Of a DNA stretch of 64,000 bases, positions 46,074 through 54,279 are shown piece after piece (positions within the stretch are counted from its first letter, which is position 1; each line of letters starts with the position of its first letter). Source of the DNA: Shewanella marinintestina (GTDB taxonomy: Bacteria; Pseudomonadota; Gammaproteobacteria; Enterobacterales; Shewanellaceae); assembly GCF_023283845.1 (NCBI RefSeq), contig NZ_JAKILC010000002.1, positions 124,001-188,000 on the forward strand. The letters run 5' to 3'. A program made the position numbers and the translations under genes. The notes under the pieces were generated by a model, which worked only from the letters and a program-made list of their open reading frames with translations, was not told the origin of the DNA and did no database searches.

Positions 46074-47915
46074 ATGGATCATACTCCGCAGTCGCAACTT
46101 AAATTGTTGCTCGCCAAAGGTAAAGAGCAAGGTTACTTAACCTATGCAGAAGTGAACGATCACTTACCTGCAGACATGGTCGATTCTGACCAGATTGAAG
46201 ATATTATCCAGATGATCAATGACATGGGTATTCGAGTCTATGAACAGGCTCCGGATGCTGATGAAATCATGATGTCTGAAGACAGCACCGATGATGATGC
46301 TGCAGAAGAAGCTGCTGCTGCACTTGCAACAGTAGAAGCTGAATTAGGTCGTACTACCGACCCAGTACGTATGTATATGCGTGAAATGGGTACCGTTGAA
46401 CTTCTAACCCGTGAAGGCGAGATTGTTATCGCTAAGCGTATCGAAGAAGGCATCAACACGGTTCAAGCATCGGTTGCGGAATACCCGCAAGCGATTGCCA
46501 TGATCCTTGAGCAATACGACCGTTACGAAGCTGAAGAAGTCAGACTTTCTGACATTATCTCTGGATTTGTCGATCCAAATGCAGAAGATGTCGCTCCAAC
46601 AGCGACTCACGTTGGTTCAGAATTATCTGATGATGATTTAGATGATGAAGATGACGATGACGATGATGATGACGATGATGCAGAGGAAGAGGAAGGTCCA
46701 AAAGGTCCGGATCCTGAAGAAGCTAAAGAGAAGTTCACAACACTTCGTCTAGCTCACGAAAATGCATTAAGAATTATCGCTGACAAAGGTCGTGGTCACC
46801 CAGAGTCGACTGTAGCACTATTTGAAATTGGCGAGATCTTCAAAGAGTTCCGTTTGATGCCTAAGCAGTTCGACCGCTTAGTTAAGAACATGCGCTCTAT
46901 GATGGACAAAGTCCGTGTTCAAGAACGTTTGATCATGAAGCTTTGTGTTGAACAAGCCAAAATGCCGAAGAAAAACTTCGTCAAAGTATACACTAGCAAC
47001 GAAAGCAGCATCGAGTGGTTCAACGACGAGTTAGCATCAGGTAAGCCATATGTAGAAGGTCTACAAATGGTTGAATTTGATGTTCAACGTTGCCGTGCAA
47101 AGCTTGACGCAATCGAGACAGAAACAGGTCTTGCTATTGGTGCTATTAAAGATATCAACCGTCGTATGTCTATCGGTGAAGCGAAAGCTCGTCGTGCGAA
47201 GAAAGAGATGGTTGAAGCGAACTTACGTCTAGTAATTTCTATCGCGAAAAAGTACACCAACCGTGGTCTACAATTCTTGGATCTAATTCAGGAAGGTAAC
47301 ATCGGTCTGATGAAAGCGGTAGATAAGTTCGAATACCGTCGTGGTTATAAGTTCTCGACCTATGCAACTTGGTGGATCCGTCAGGCGATCACTCGCTCTA
47401 TTGCTGACCAAGCAAGAACGATACGTATCCCAGTACATATGATTGAAACGATCAACAAGCTTAACCGTATCTCTCGTCAAATGCTGCAAGAGATGGGACG
47501 TGAGCCTTCTCCTGAAGAGTTGGCAGAGCGCATGTTAATGCCTGAAGATAAGATCCGTAAGGTACTTAAGATTGCTAAAGAGCCTATCTCAATGGAAACG
47601 CCTATTGGTGACGATGAAGATTCGCACTTAGGTGACTTTATTGAAGATACGACGCTTGAACTACCTCTTGATTCAGCGACAGGCGAAAGCTTGAAGAACG
47701 CGACTCACGAAGTACTAGCAGGTCTTACAGCTCGTGAAGCTAAAGTACTGCGTATGCGTTTCGGTATCGACATGAACACTGACCACACGCTAGAAGAAGT
47801 GGGTAAGCAGTTTGACGTAACACGTGAACGTATTCGTCAGATTGAAGCTAAAGCGCTACGTAAGTTACGTCACCCTTCTCGCTCAGAGATCTTAAAGTCA
47901 TTCTTAGACGAGTAG
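46074..47915 (+). CDS. rpoD: RNA polymerase sigma-70 factor RpoD
   Basis: The housekeeping sigma factor. The 613-residue protein has region 1.1 ([20 protein letters not shown]), a non-conserved region with a run of acidic residues (about 182-212), region 2 ([27 protein letters not shown]), region 3 ([15 protein letters not shown]) and region 4 ([23 protein letters not shown]). I use ATG 46074; the frame opens 19 codons earlier but [10 protein letters not shown] is the family start. The last gene of the operon, ended by a strong terminator. Confidence 0.98.
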   Translation: MDHTPQSQLKLLLAKGKEQGYLTYAEVNDHLPADMVDSDQIEDIIQMINDMGIRVYEQAPDADEIMMSEDSTDDDAAEEAAAALATVEAELGRTTDPVRMYMREMGTVELLTREGEIVIAKRIEEGINTVQASVAEYPQAIAMILEQYDRYEAEEVRLSDIISGFVDPNAEDVAPTATHVGSELSDDDLDDEDDDDDDDDDDAEEEEGPKGPDPEEAKEKFTTLRLAHENALRIIADKGRGHPESTVALFEIGEIFKEFRLMPKQFDRLVKNMRSMMDKVRVQERLIMKLCVEQAKMPKKNFVKVYTSNESSIEWFNDELASGKPYVEGLQMVEFDVQRCRAKLDAIETETGLAIGAIKDINRRMSIGEAKARRAKKEMVEANLRLVISIAKKYTNRGLQFLDLIQEGNIGLMKAVDKFEYRRGYKFSTYATWWIRQAITRSIADQARTIRIPVHMIETINKLNRISRQMLQEMGREPSPEELAERMLMPEDKIRKVLKIAKEPISMETPIGDDEDSHLGDFIEDTTLELPLDSATGESLKNATHEVLAGLTAREAKVLRMRFGIDMNTDHTLEEVGKQFDVTRERIRQIEAKALRKLRHPSRSEILKSFLDE

Positions 47916-47962
47916 TCTAGTTATTGATATTGAGTAGCCGTTTTACACGGCATCTCAAATAG

Positions 47963-47991
47963 AAAAGCTGCCGAATCGGCAGCTTTTTTTT
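47963..47991 (+). terminator. rpoD: Rho-independent terminator after rpoD
   Basis: AAAAGCTGCCGA / TCGGCAGC stem with one-base apex and a run of eight or more T (47984-47991). Confidence 0.93.
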
Positions 47992-48193
47992 GCTTAAAAT
48001 TAATGTCGGTAAACAAAATCAGCTGTATTAAACATTCTTACGAATCAAGTTTAGACCTTTCTTATTCAATGCTAAATTTCTGAATTAACCGCAAAAGTTC
48101 TATTCAGTTTAACTGCTAATATAAAAACTAACGCAATATTGATTAACAGATAGGCAGTCGTGCTGTTATAAGCAGTTTTTAGCAAAATCGCTG

Positions 48194-48222
48194 GTGACAA
48201 GCAGTTACAAACCTCGTATACT
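48194..48222 (+). promoter_or_regulatory. Probable promoter of tRNA-Ile
   Basis: GTGACA (48194-48199), 17-base spacer, TATACT (48217-48222). The predicted start is near 48229, about 30 bases before the mature tRNA. 47992-48193 shows nothing else recognisable. Confidence 0.65.
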
Positions 48223-48258
48223 TCTTTCCGCTTTCGATAGTGACGACTATCTTAAGTC

Positions 48259-48335
48259 GGCCCCTTAGCTCAGTTGGTTAGAGCATACGACTCATAATCG
48301 TCAGGTCCACAGTTCAAGTCTGTGAGGGGCCACCA
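48259..48335 (+). tRNA. tRNA-Ile(CAU), lysidine-modified type
   Basis: A 77-base cloverleaf with encoded CCA. The acceptor stem GGCCCCT pairs with AGGGGCC, the D-arm is AGCTCAGTTGGTTAGAGC, the anticodon loop CTCATAA carries CAT, and the T-arm is CACAG-TTCAAGT-CTGTG. The acceptor sequence matches E. coli minor tRNA-Ile2 rather than elongator tRNA-Met (GGCTACG), so the C34 should be converted to lysidine by TilS to read AUA. Initiator features are absent. Confidence 0.93.
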
Positions 48336-48343
48336 ATTTAAAC

Positions 48344-48372
48344 AAAAAAGCCTACCTCGTGTAGGCTTTTTT
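48344..48372 (+). terminator. Terminator of the tRNA gene
   Basis: AAAAAAGCCTAC (48344-48355), loop CTCGT, GTAGGCTTTTTT (48361-48372). It follows the CCA end by eight bases. Confidence 0.92.
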
Positions 48373-48500
48373 GTATCTGTAGAAAATGACATTACATCAT
48401 GTAAAAGCCGTAATCGTCATCAATTCATGCAGTTCAAGGCTACGGATACATTCCCCACAACCTAAATGATTTAAGCTCAAACGAGCCTCTGTCTAGTCCT

Positions 48501-48531
48501 AAAATAAAAAAGCCTACACAGTGTAGGCTTT
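48501..48531 (-). terminator. Terminator of the cbb3-like operon
   Basis: AAAGCCTACAC (48509-48519), A, GTGTAGGCTTT (48521-48531). On the minus strand the stem is followed by TTTTATTTT. The GCCTAC core is the same as in the tRNA terminator 130 bases away. Confidence 0.85.
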
Positions 48532-48557
48532 AAATATGGCATAAAACTGTCCTGAGA

Positions 48558-50729
48558 TTAGTCGATACTAATATCACCGTCTCTATGGTCATACATATCA
48601 GGCGTGGTATGCAGATTGCCTGCAAAGCCAGCTTTCTCTAATTGCCTACGAACCGCTTTAACCTGCTCAGCTGTAACCGGCTCTTTTCTATCACCTAAAT
48701 AGTAACGAACGAAGCTAATAAGATTTGCCAGCTCAGTATCCGTCAATACATTTTGGAAGCTGGTCATCGGCATAAAATTACGTTCTTCATCTAAGTAGGT
48801 CGGTGACAGCCCACGTATTGTCACAGCAATTGTATTAAACGGATCACTGTGCATAATGATGCCGTTATTTAGCAGAGTTGGTGCAATCGGATCTCGTCCT
48901 TTACCGTCTTCACCATGACAAGCCCCACAAGTCTCTGCATACAATGAATAAGCATTGAATTGCTTATCAGCATAAGCTTCTTGGGTAAAACCCGTTGGGC
49001 TCAGTTGCTGTGTATCTGCTGGAATGGTGTTGTATTCATCGCCCACCAGCAAATACCGTGAGATGGTTTTAATATCATCACGCGTCATTAAACTCGTGCT
49101 ATTTTTCACTACATCAGCCATACCAGCAAATGCAGAGCCTTTTGAAGAGTGCCCGGTATGTAAAAAGTCGGTTAGTGACTCCATATCCCAGCGGTCTTGA
49201 TAAAGCTCTTTAGCGCTAATATCAGGCGCGTTCCAGCCATCAATTAAATTACCTTGGAATATCTTCTCAGGGATCAAGGCCTGAGCAAGATTACGCGGCG
49301 TATGACACTCGCTACAATGACCAAGTCCCATCACCCAATACTTACCCTGTTGCCACTCTTTTAACTCTTGCTCAGTTAATTCAACATGTTTAGGAGCCTC
49401 ATAAGATAGCGGCGCTGTATCCATAAAGACCAAGTTCCAACCCAATAGTCCGGTACGAATATTTGATGGAAAGATCATCTCATTCTTATCATTTTGCCTC
49501 GCGACTGCGGTAATCGACTGCAAATAACTCCACAAATCCTGAGTGTCTTGCTCTTTTAAATATTGATACGAGGTGTAAGGCATTGCAGGGTAGAGATAAC
49601 CATGACGGCCCTTTCCCTCATACAAGGCAGCCTTAAAGTCGGCGTAATCATCACTGCCTATGCCTTCACTCACATGCGGGGTGATATTGGTTGAATATAC
49701 GGTACCAAATGGGGTTTTAAATGGCAGTCCACCAGCAAAGCGCTCGCCACCTTCTGAGCTGTGACAGGCGACGCAATCACCGGCATTAACTAAATATTCA
49801 CCACGTTTAACCGCTTCAGGATCAAGTGCTGCTAACCTCGCATCGCGTTCTAGACGCTGCTCTGTTATATAAGCGCCAACAGCTAAGATTTCGTTATTAC
49901 TTAACTGCGATTCAAACCCAGGCATAAGATTATTTAGACCGAAATCAATGGTGTGTTTAATTTCTTCAATACTGCCACCATGCAGCCAAATGGCATCATT
50001 GAGTAAGGGCGCACCAATTTGCGTATTGGCAACCGTGCCATCGCCATGACAACTGGCACAATATTGAGTAAATATGCCTTTACCAAGATCAATCTTCACC
50101 TGTGGTGCATTTAAATTACGTCGCTCAGGCTGCAGTGAAGCAATGTAATAAGCCATCTTAGTTATTTGATCATCAGATAAAATACCTTTCCAGCCTGGCA
50201 TTGCACCATGACGCCCCTTTTCTATCGAATGTAAAATCTCCGACTCGCTGCCTCCATAAAGCCACTCATTATCAACCAGATTTGGAAAGTGTTTTTGCCC
50301 TTGCGCATTACGGCGGTGACAAGCAGCACAATGAGTTTCAAATAATGATGCACCGCTATTGGTAATCACTTTATTTTTAGCCAGCGCCATTAAACTTTTA
50401 TCATTTAATGGCGCCATTTCAATTTCTAAATCGGTTACAGGCGAGCTCAAAGCATCATCACTTTGCACCCAGCCCATTAAGCCATTCCAATTACCTAACC
50501 CCGGGTAGAGAATTAAGAAGATAACTGACATAACAAATGCGACTAGGTAAGAAATAAACAGCAATCTAGGAGGCGGCGCATCGTTTTCATCAATGCCATC
50601 AAAGGTATCAATGGTTTTATGTTCATCAGCACTGTGATTGTCACGCCAATACTTAATAATAACCAGCGCCATAAAACTAAGAAAAATAACGATGAATCCT
50701 ACTACCCATACATTCCAGAAAACAGTCAT
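48558..50729 (-). CDS. Pentahaem CcoP-alcohol-dehydrogenase cytochrome fusion (cbb3-type oxidase subunit III-like)
   Basis: From ATG 50729 (AGGAG eight bases upstream) the protein has 723 residues. It opens like CcoP: membrane helix 3-26, second helix 57-77 (APPPRLLFISYLVAFVMSV), then two CcoP haem sites, CAACH 134-138 and CASCH 224-228. A second module follows that looks like the triheme subunit of membrane alcohol/gluconate dehydrogenases: GEYLVNAGDCVACH (319-323), FAGGLPFKTPFGTVYSTNITP, YPAMPYTSY, CSECH 472-476 and CGACH 601-605. Ordinary CcoP is near 300 residues with two haems. It starts one base after the ccoO stop. It would link periplasmic dehydrogenases directly to the oxidase, by inference. 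Confidence 0.88.
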   Translation of the reverse strand: MTVFWNVWVVGFIVIFLSFMALVIIKYWRDNHSADEHKTIDTFDGIDENDAPPPRLLFISYLVAFVMSVIFLILYPGLGNWNGLMGWVQSDDALSSPVTDLEIEMAPLNDKSLMALAKNKVITNSGASLFETHCAACHRRNAQGQKHFPNLVDNEWLYGGSESEILHSIEKGRHGAMPGWKGILSDDQITKMAYYIASLQPERRNLNAPQVKIDLGKGIFTQYCASCHGDGTVANTQIGAPLLNDAIWLHGGSIEEIKHTIDFGLNNLMPGFESQLSNNEILAVGAYITEQRLERDARLAALDPEAVKRGEYLVNAGDCVACHSSEGGERFAGGLPFKTPFGTVYSTNITPHVSEGIGSDDYADFKAALYEGKGRHGYLYPAMPYTSYQYLKEQDTQDLWSYLQSITAVARQNDKNEMIFPSNIRTGLLGWNLVFMDTAPLSYEAPKHVELTEQELKEWQQGKYWVMGLGHCSECHTPRNLAQALIPEKIFQGNLIDGWNAPDISAKELYQDRWDMESLTDFLHTGHSSKGSAFAGMADVVKNSTSLMTRDDIKTISRYLLVGDEYNTIPADTQQLSPTGFTQEAYADKQFNAYSLYAETCGACHGEDGKGRDPIAPTLLNNGIIMHSDPFNTIAVTIRGLSPTYLDEERNFMPMTSFQNVLTDTELANLISFVRYYLGDRKEPVTAEQVKAVRRQLEKAGFAGNLHTTPDMYDHRDGDISID

Positions 50730-50730
50730 A

Positions 50731-51345
50731 TTAACGCTCCTGATCACTGGCTGTGTCTTGCCCTAAGCTTTGCAGATATTGAACCAAAGCCTCCCCTTTA
50801 CTTACGCCTCTAACCGCAAGCCTCGCTCTTTCAATCTCGTTATCGGAGTATGGAACGCCTAATGTTTGCAGCGCCCGCATTTTGGCTTCAATTTCATCTC
50901 CAGTGAGCACCTGTTCAAATAACCATGGATAAGCAGGCATTAATGATGTCGGTACAACCTGTCTTGGATTTATTAGATGGATCCGCTGCCATTGCTCAGA
51001 GTATTTTCGGCCCAGATTCGTTAAGTCAGGCCCTGTGCGTTTAGACCCCCACAAATTAGGAAACTCGTAGATATCGTCCGCTTCTTTATTGGCTCTGCCA
51101 TCACGCTTAACTTCAGGGTCTATGTTTCGTACCATTTGTGTATGACAAACATGACAGCCTTCACTGATATAAACGTCACGCCCTGACACCTCAATTGCTG
51201 TTAATGGTTTAGCCAGCGAGTTAGCCCTAATTTCGTCAGTACGTACTAAGTTCGGTACAATTAGCACTACAATTGAGAAACTCGCGACAACCACAGTTGC
51301 GACAATGAGGATCACCAAAGATTGGGTAAAGTCTTTACTAAGCAT
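50731..51345 (-). CDS. ccoO: cbb3-type cytochrome oxidase subunit II (CcoO-like)
   Basis: A 204-residue membrane-anchored monohaem cytochrome: helix about 9-31, haem site CHVCH 64-68 in the CcoO context ISEGCHVCHTQMVRN, then NLWGSKRTGPDLTNLGRKYS and the axial-Met region PTSLMPAYPWLF. It passes electrons to CcoN. Its start overlaps the ccoN stop by eight bases, and it is followed by the CcoP fusion. Confidence 0.94.
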   Translation of the reverse strand: MLSKDFTQSLVILIVATVVVASFSIVVLIVPNLVRTDEIRANSLAKPLTAIEVSGRDVYISEGCHVCHTQMVRNIDPEVKRDGRANKEADDIYEFPNLWGSKRTGPDLTNLGRKYSEQWQRIHLINPRQVVPTSLMPAYPWLFEQVLTGDEIEAKMRALQTLGVPYSDNEIERARLAVRGVSKGEALVQYLQSLGQDTASDQER

Positions 51346-52750
51346 CTTTACTACCCTCCACTAATTCAGTTGCAGTAACCGTCTTATATAAGTTAAATGC
51401 CATCAATAACAGACCGAATACAAAGCATGCACCGCCAAAGAAACGTACAAACAACCAAGGAGCTTTAAAGTCCATGGCCTCAACAAAACTGTAGACAAGC
51501 GAGCCATTTTCTTGCTGAGCAAGCCACATGTAGCCTTCACCAATCCCAGCAACCCACAAGGCAATAGCGTATAGGGCAACACCTAGATGGGCTAACCAAA
51601 AGTGCCATTTAAGTAATCGCTGCGACCAGAGACCGTCCTTTCCCCAAAGCCTTGGAATGAAATAATAAAATACTGCGATACCTGACATTCCCACCCAGCC
51701 AAGCGCTGCGGAATGCACATGTCCAATAATCCATTCAGTGTTGTGAGCTAACATATTAAACCAACGGATTGCCAGCAATGGTCCCTCGAATGTCGCTAAG
51801 CAGTAATACAAAATAGCCGACATAAAGAACCACATGATGTAATCGGTTTTCAACTTGGCTTTATTCTGCAGTAGCGTCATCGCACTATTAAATGCACCTG
51901 CCCATGAGGGTAGCCACAAGATAAGTGACATAACAATACCGATGTTTTGCACCCACACAGGGACTGATGAGTAAACCAGATGATGGGTTCCCGCCCAAGT
52001 ATAGAAACCGACTAGTCCCCAGAAATGAATAATCGACAAGCGATAGGAATAGATAGGACGTTCAGAGATCTTGGGGATGAAGTAATAGTTCATACCAATG
52101 ATACCAGCTGTTAATAAGAAACCTACCGCGTTGTGGCCCCACCACCACTGCACAATGGCATCTTGGGCACCTGCAAACACTGAGTACGACTTCATAAAGT
52201 AAGCGGGCAAGGCTAGATTATTGAGGATAAAAATCAGTGCAATAACGATGATAAACGCACCAAAAAACCAATTAGCGACAAAGATATGATGTACTTTTCG
52301 TTTCGCGATAGTGCCAAAAAACAGTACTGCATACAGTACCCAAACAATGACAATTAAGATGTCTATTGGCCACTCGAGTTCCGCATACTCTTTACTGGTC
52401 GTATAACCTAACGGCAAACTAATCAGCGCAAGCATAAGCACCAGTTGCCAGCCCCAAAACACCATCCAAGACAGGCTTCTGTTAAATAACCTTGTTTGAC
52501 CCGTCCGCTGCACAATATACAAGGATGTACCCATCAAGATATTAACCACAAAGCCATATATCACCCCAGATGTGTGCAAGGGACGTAGACGACCAAATTG
52601 AATATATTCAGAATCAAAATTAAGTGCCGGCCAGTAGAGCTGCGCGGCTAATACAACGCCAATAAACATACCCGCTATCGACCAGCCAAGTGCTGCAATA
52701 ATAAAATACCGAACGACTTTTACATCATAGTTATCAGTGCCTACTAGCAT
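51338..52750 (-). CDS. ccoN: cbb3-type cytochrome oxidase subunit I (CcoN-like)
   Basis: Catalytic haem-copper subunit, 470 residues, about twelve helices. Visible ligands: His in LRPLHTSGVIYG (low-spin haem), HNAV in WWWGHNAVGFLL and HH in AGTHHLVYSSVP (CuB), and HVHSAALGW (haem b/b3). The Tyr of SYRLSIIHFW fits the cbb3 helix VII tyrosine. It reduces oxygen to water with high affinity and pumps protons. No ccoQ, ccoG, ccoH, ccoI or ccoS lies nearby, so assembly factors must be elsewhere, and this may be a second oxidase beside a standard ccoNOQP. Confidence 0.94.
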   Translation of the reverse strand: MLVGTDNYDVKVVRYFIIAALGWSIAGMFIGVVLAAQLYWPALNFDSEYIQFGRLRPLHTSGVIYGFVVNILMGTSLYIVQRTGQTRLFNRSLSWMVFWGWQLVLMLALISLPLGYTTSKEYAELEWPIDILIVIVWVLYAVLFFGTIAKRKVHHIFVANWFFGAFIIVIALIFILNNLALPAYFMKSYSVFAGAQDAIVQWWWGHNAVGFLLTAGIIGMNYYFIPKISERPIYSYRLSIIHFWGLVGFYTWAGTHHLVYSSVPVWVQNIGIVMSLILWLPSWAGAFNSAMTLLQNKAKLKTDYIMWFFMSAILYYCLATFEGPLLAIRWFNMLAHNTEWIIGHVHSAALGWVGMSGIAVFYYFIPRLWGKDGLWSQRLLKWHFWLAHLGVALYAIALWVAGIGEGYMWLAQQENGSLVYSFVEAMDFKAPWLFVRFFGGACFVFGLLLMAFNLYKTVTATELVEGSKDA

Positions 52751-52753
52751 GCC

Positions 52754-53086
52754 CTACTCCTCTTCTTTTTTCGTGCCCAAAACCGAGTAATAGTAGGAGA
52801 TGTCTTTCATATCCTGTTCGCTAAGTGTGTCAGCTTGCTGTTGCATCAAAATAGCTAAACCACTGGTGCGCTGTCTGGATTGATAATCTTTTAAAGAGGA
52901 GATCAAATACCCCATCTTTTGACCACGTAAATTAGGGTAAGGATCAATAGTAGATATGCCGTCTTCACCGTGGCAGGTCATACAAACCTTGGCTTTCTCC
53001 TTGCCAATTTTAAAGCTGGGGTCATAGTCAGCGGCTGCAGCCGTTGTCCAAAATAGTAGTATTAATAGTAGGGATATTTGGTTCAT
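52754..53086 (-). CDS. Monohaem cytochrome c (c553/c4-like), first gene of the cbb3-like operon
   Basis: A 110-residue periplasmic protein: signal peptide to about residue 18 (TAAAADY), haem site CMTCHG at about 36-41, then YPNLRGQKMGYLISSLKDYQS and a Met-bearing C-terminal helix. It lies three bases before ccoN and is probably an electron donor to it. Its domain type is the same as in the cytochromes of the molybdoenzyme operon at 22682-25014. Confidence 0.9.
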   Translation of the reverse strand: MNQISLLLILLFWTTAAAADYDPSFKIGKEKAKVCMTCHGEDGISTIDPYPNLRGQKMGYLISSLKDYQSRQRTSGLAILMQQQADTLSEQDMKDISYYYSVLGTKKEEE

Positions 53087-53416
53087 AAGCAGTCTCTTAT
53101 CTTCTTGTGCACCTTATTGAAACTAGTCGGTATAAATTGAATTGCCACAATTTGCGCAATTATTCACCTATTAATTCGTACGTAATGAACAACGATTGAG
53201 TTCAATAATTATTTTTCCGACTTGAACAGCCCTTTGACCGAAATGAATGTGCCTACTGAAATAGCGCATTTCATCTGCGATATTGATCTCACTAAAGCTA
53301 AAATTAACAATAATTAAGGCTGGTATTTTTGTGACTTTTATCAAGTATATATCTGACAAGCTATGGGATATTTATGACTCAAATTAGCTTTATCAAACCT
53401 AAATTAGAGGTCTTTT
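53087..53416. promoter_or_regulatory. Divergent region between the cbb3-like operon and the small membrane ORF
   Basis: 330 bases. It holds a CRP-like half-good palindrome at 53330-53345 and an imperfect AATTGC/GCAATT repeat near 53142-53163. No convincing FNR box (TTGAT-N4-ATCAA) was found. Confidence 0.45.
53330..53345 (+). promoter_or_regulatory. CRP-like operator
   Basis: TGTGA-CTTTTA-TCAAG against the consensus TGTGA-N6-TCACA: first half perfect, second half three of five. Centre 53337.5; a -10-like GATATT at 53367-53372 would put a start near 53379, about 41 bases downstream of the site centre, which is class II spacing. Confidence 0.5.
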
Positions 53417-53542
53417 ATGGATTTTATAAGACATGTTCCCGCGCTATTTTCTTTAATAATGGGAATTGCTATTGTTGAGTGCTGCGTCATCATTTTTGGC
53501 GTAACCATAAAACGACTGCAAAATATGTTTATAAAAACCTAA
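53417..53542 (+). CDS. Small single-pass membrane protein (41 residues), unknown function
   Basis: ATG 53417 has AGAGG six bases upstream. The product has a short basic N-terminus (MDFIRHVP), one hydrophobic segment about residues 9-30 with two adjacent cysteines (VECCVII), and a basic tail (IKRLQNMFIKT). A perfect terminator starts 16 bases after the stop and a CRP-like site lies 72 bases upstream, so it has the layout of a real unit. I do not recognise a family. It is divergent from the oxidase operon; small subunits of oxidases are of this size, but that link is a guess. Confidence 0.58.
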   Translation: MDFIRHVPALFSLIMGIAIVECCVIIFGVTIKRLQNMFIKT

Positions 53543-53558
53543 GCTCTACCTGTTTGAT

Positions 53559-53583
53559 AAAGTCCGCTATAGCGGACTTTTTT
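53559..53583 (+). terminator. Terminator after the 41-residue ORF
   Basis: AAAGTCCGCTA-TAGCGGACTTT perfect palindrome (53559-53580) followed by TTT. Confidence 0.9.
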
Positions 53584-53762
53584 ATGCGAGTAAAGCCTTG
53601 GTAAGGACGCCTCAACCAGTATTCAATAACAACTATGCCTATTCACAAACTTGATTTACTCACAGCAATACAGCGCCTATATTTAAAGTAAGCAATCAAT
53701 CACTAAACAAGCCAATAAAAGCCTTTATCGATACAGCAAAGCTAGGGATATAGGAGGGTGTT

Positions 53763-54194
53763 ATGCGTAGCAAACAAATCCTTTGCCCAACTGACTTTTC
53801 AGAAACGGCATCACATGCAATAAGTTACGCAATTGAAATGGCAAACTTATATGAGGTAGGCGTCCGTCTTTTACACGTAGTCGACAAACCCTTTGGCGAT
53901 AAACACACTCGTGTACTGGCAGAGACGCAAGATCAGCTCAACGAGAGAATGGAAAAACAAGCCGCAATAGAAATGCAACAGTACATTGACTCTATGGATG
54001 AGTACTTCCCTTTTGAAAGTGCCATTTGCCATGGTCATCCTGTAGAGCAGATCTTAGTAACCGCGAAAAATATGGATGCTGGCATGATAGTGATAGCCAG
54101 TCATGGACGTACTGGCTTAAACCATTTTCTGAACCCAAATACCGCAGAAAAGGTCGTTAACAAAGCACACTGCCCAGTATTAGTTGTTAAATAA
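53763..54194 (+). CDS. Universal stress protein family (UspA)
   Basis: A 143-residue cytoplasmic USP-fold protein: KQILCPTDFSETASHAISYA at the N-terminus and the nucleotide-binding region IVIASHGRTGLNHFLNPNTA followed by EKVVNKAHCPVLVVK, close to the ATP-binding G-2x-G-9x-S/T pattern. Such proteins respond to starvation, oxygen limitation or oxidative stress. It has a very strong ribosome site (TAGGAGGG) and is monocistronic, placed near the oxidase locus on the opposite strand. Confidence 0.92.
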   Translation: MRSKQILCPTDFSETASHAISYAIEMANLYEVGVRLLHVVDKPFGDKHTRVLAETQDQLNERMEKQAAIEMQQYIDSMDEYFPFESAICHGHPVEQILVTAKNMDAGMIVIASHGRTGLNHFLNPNTAEKVVNKAHCPVLVVK

Positions 54195-54279
54195 GACACT
54201 AGCTATTTTTTTAACTTAGTTTGGGTTTATGGATTTAGCTTAAGGGGCGCTGGCTCGCCCCTATGATTCAATGACCGTA

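Noticed and set aside
48259..48335. Reading the CAT-anticodon tRNA as elongator or initiator methionine tRNA
   Set aside because: The acceptor stem GGCCCCT/AGGGGCC is that of minor tRNA-Ile2; Met tRNA acceptors differ.
53087..53330. FNR/Anr box upstream of the cbb3-like operon
   Set aside because: No TTGAT-N4-ATCAA-like sequence found; only a weak AATTGC/GCAATT repeat.
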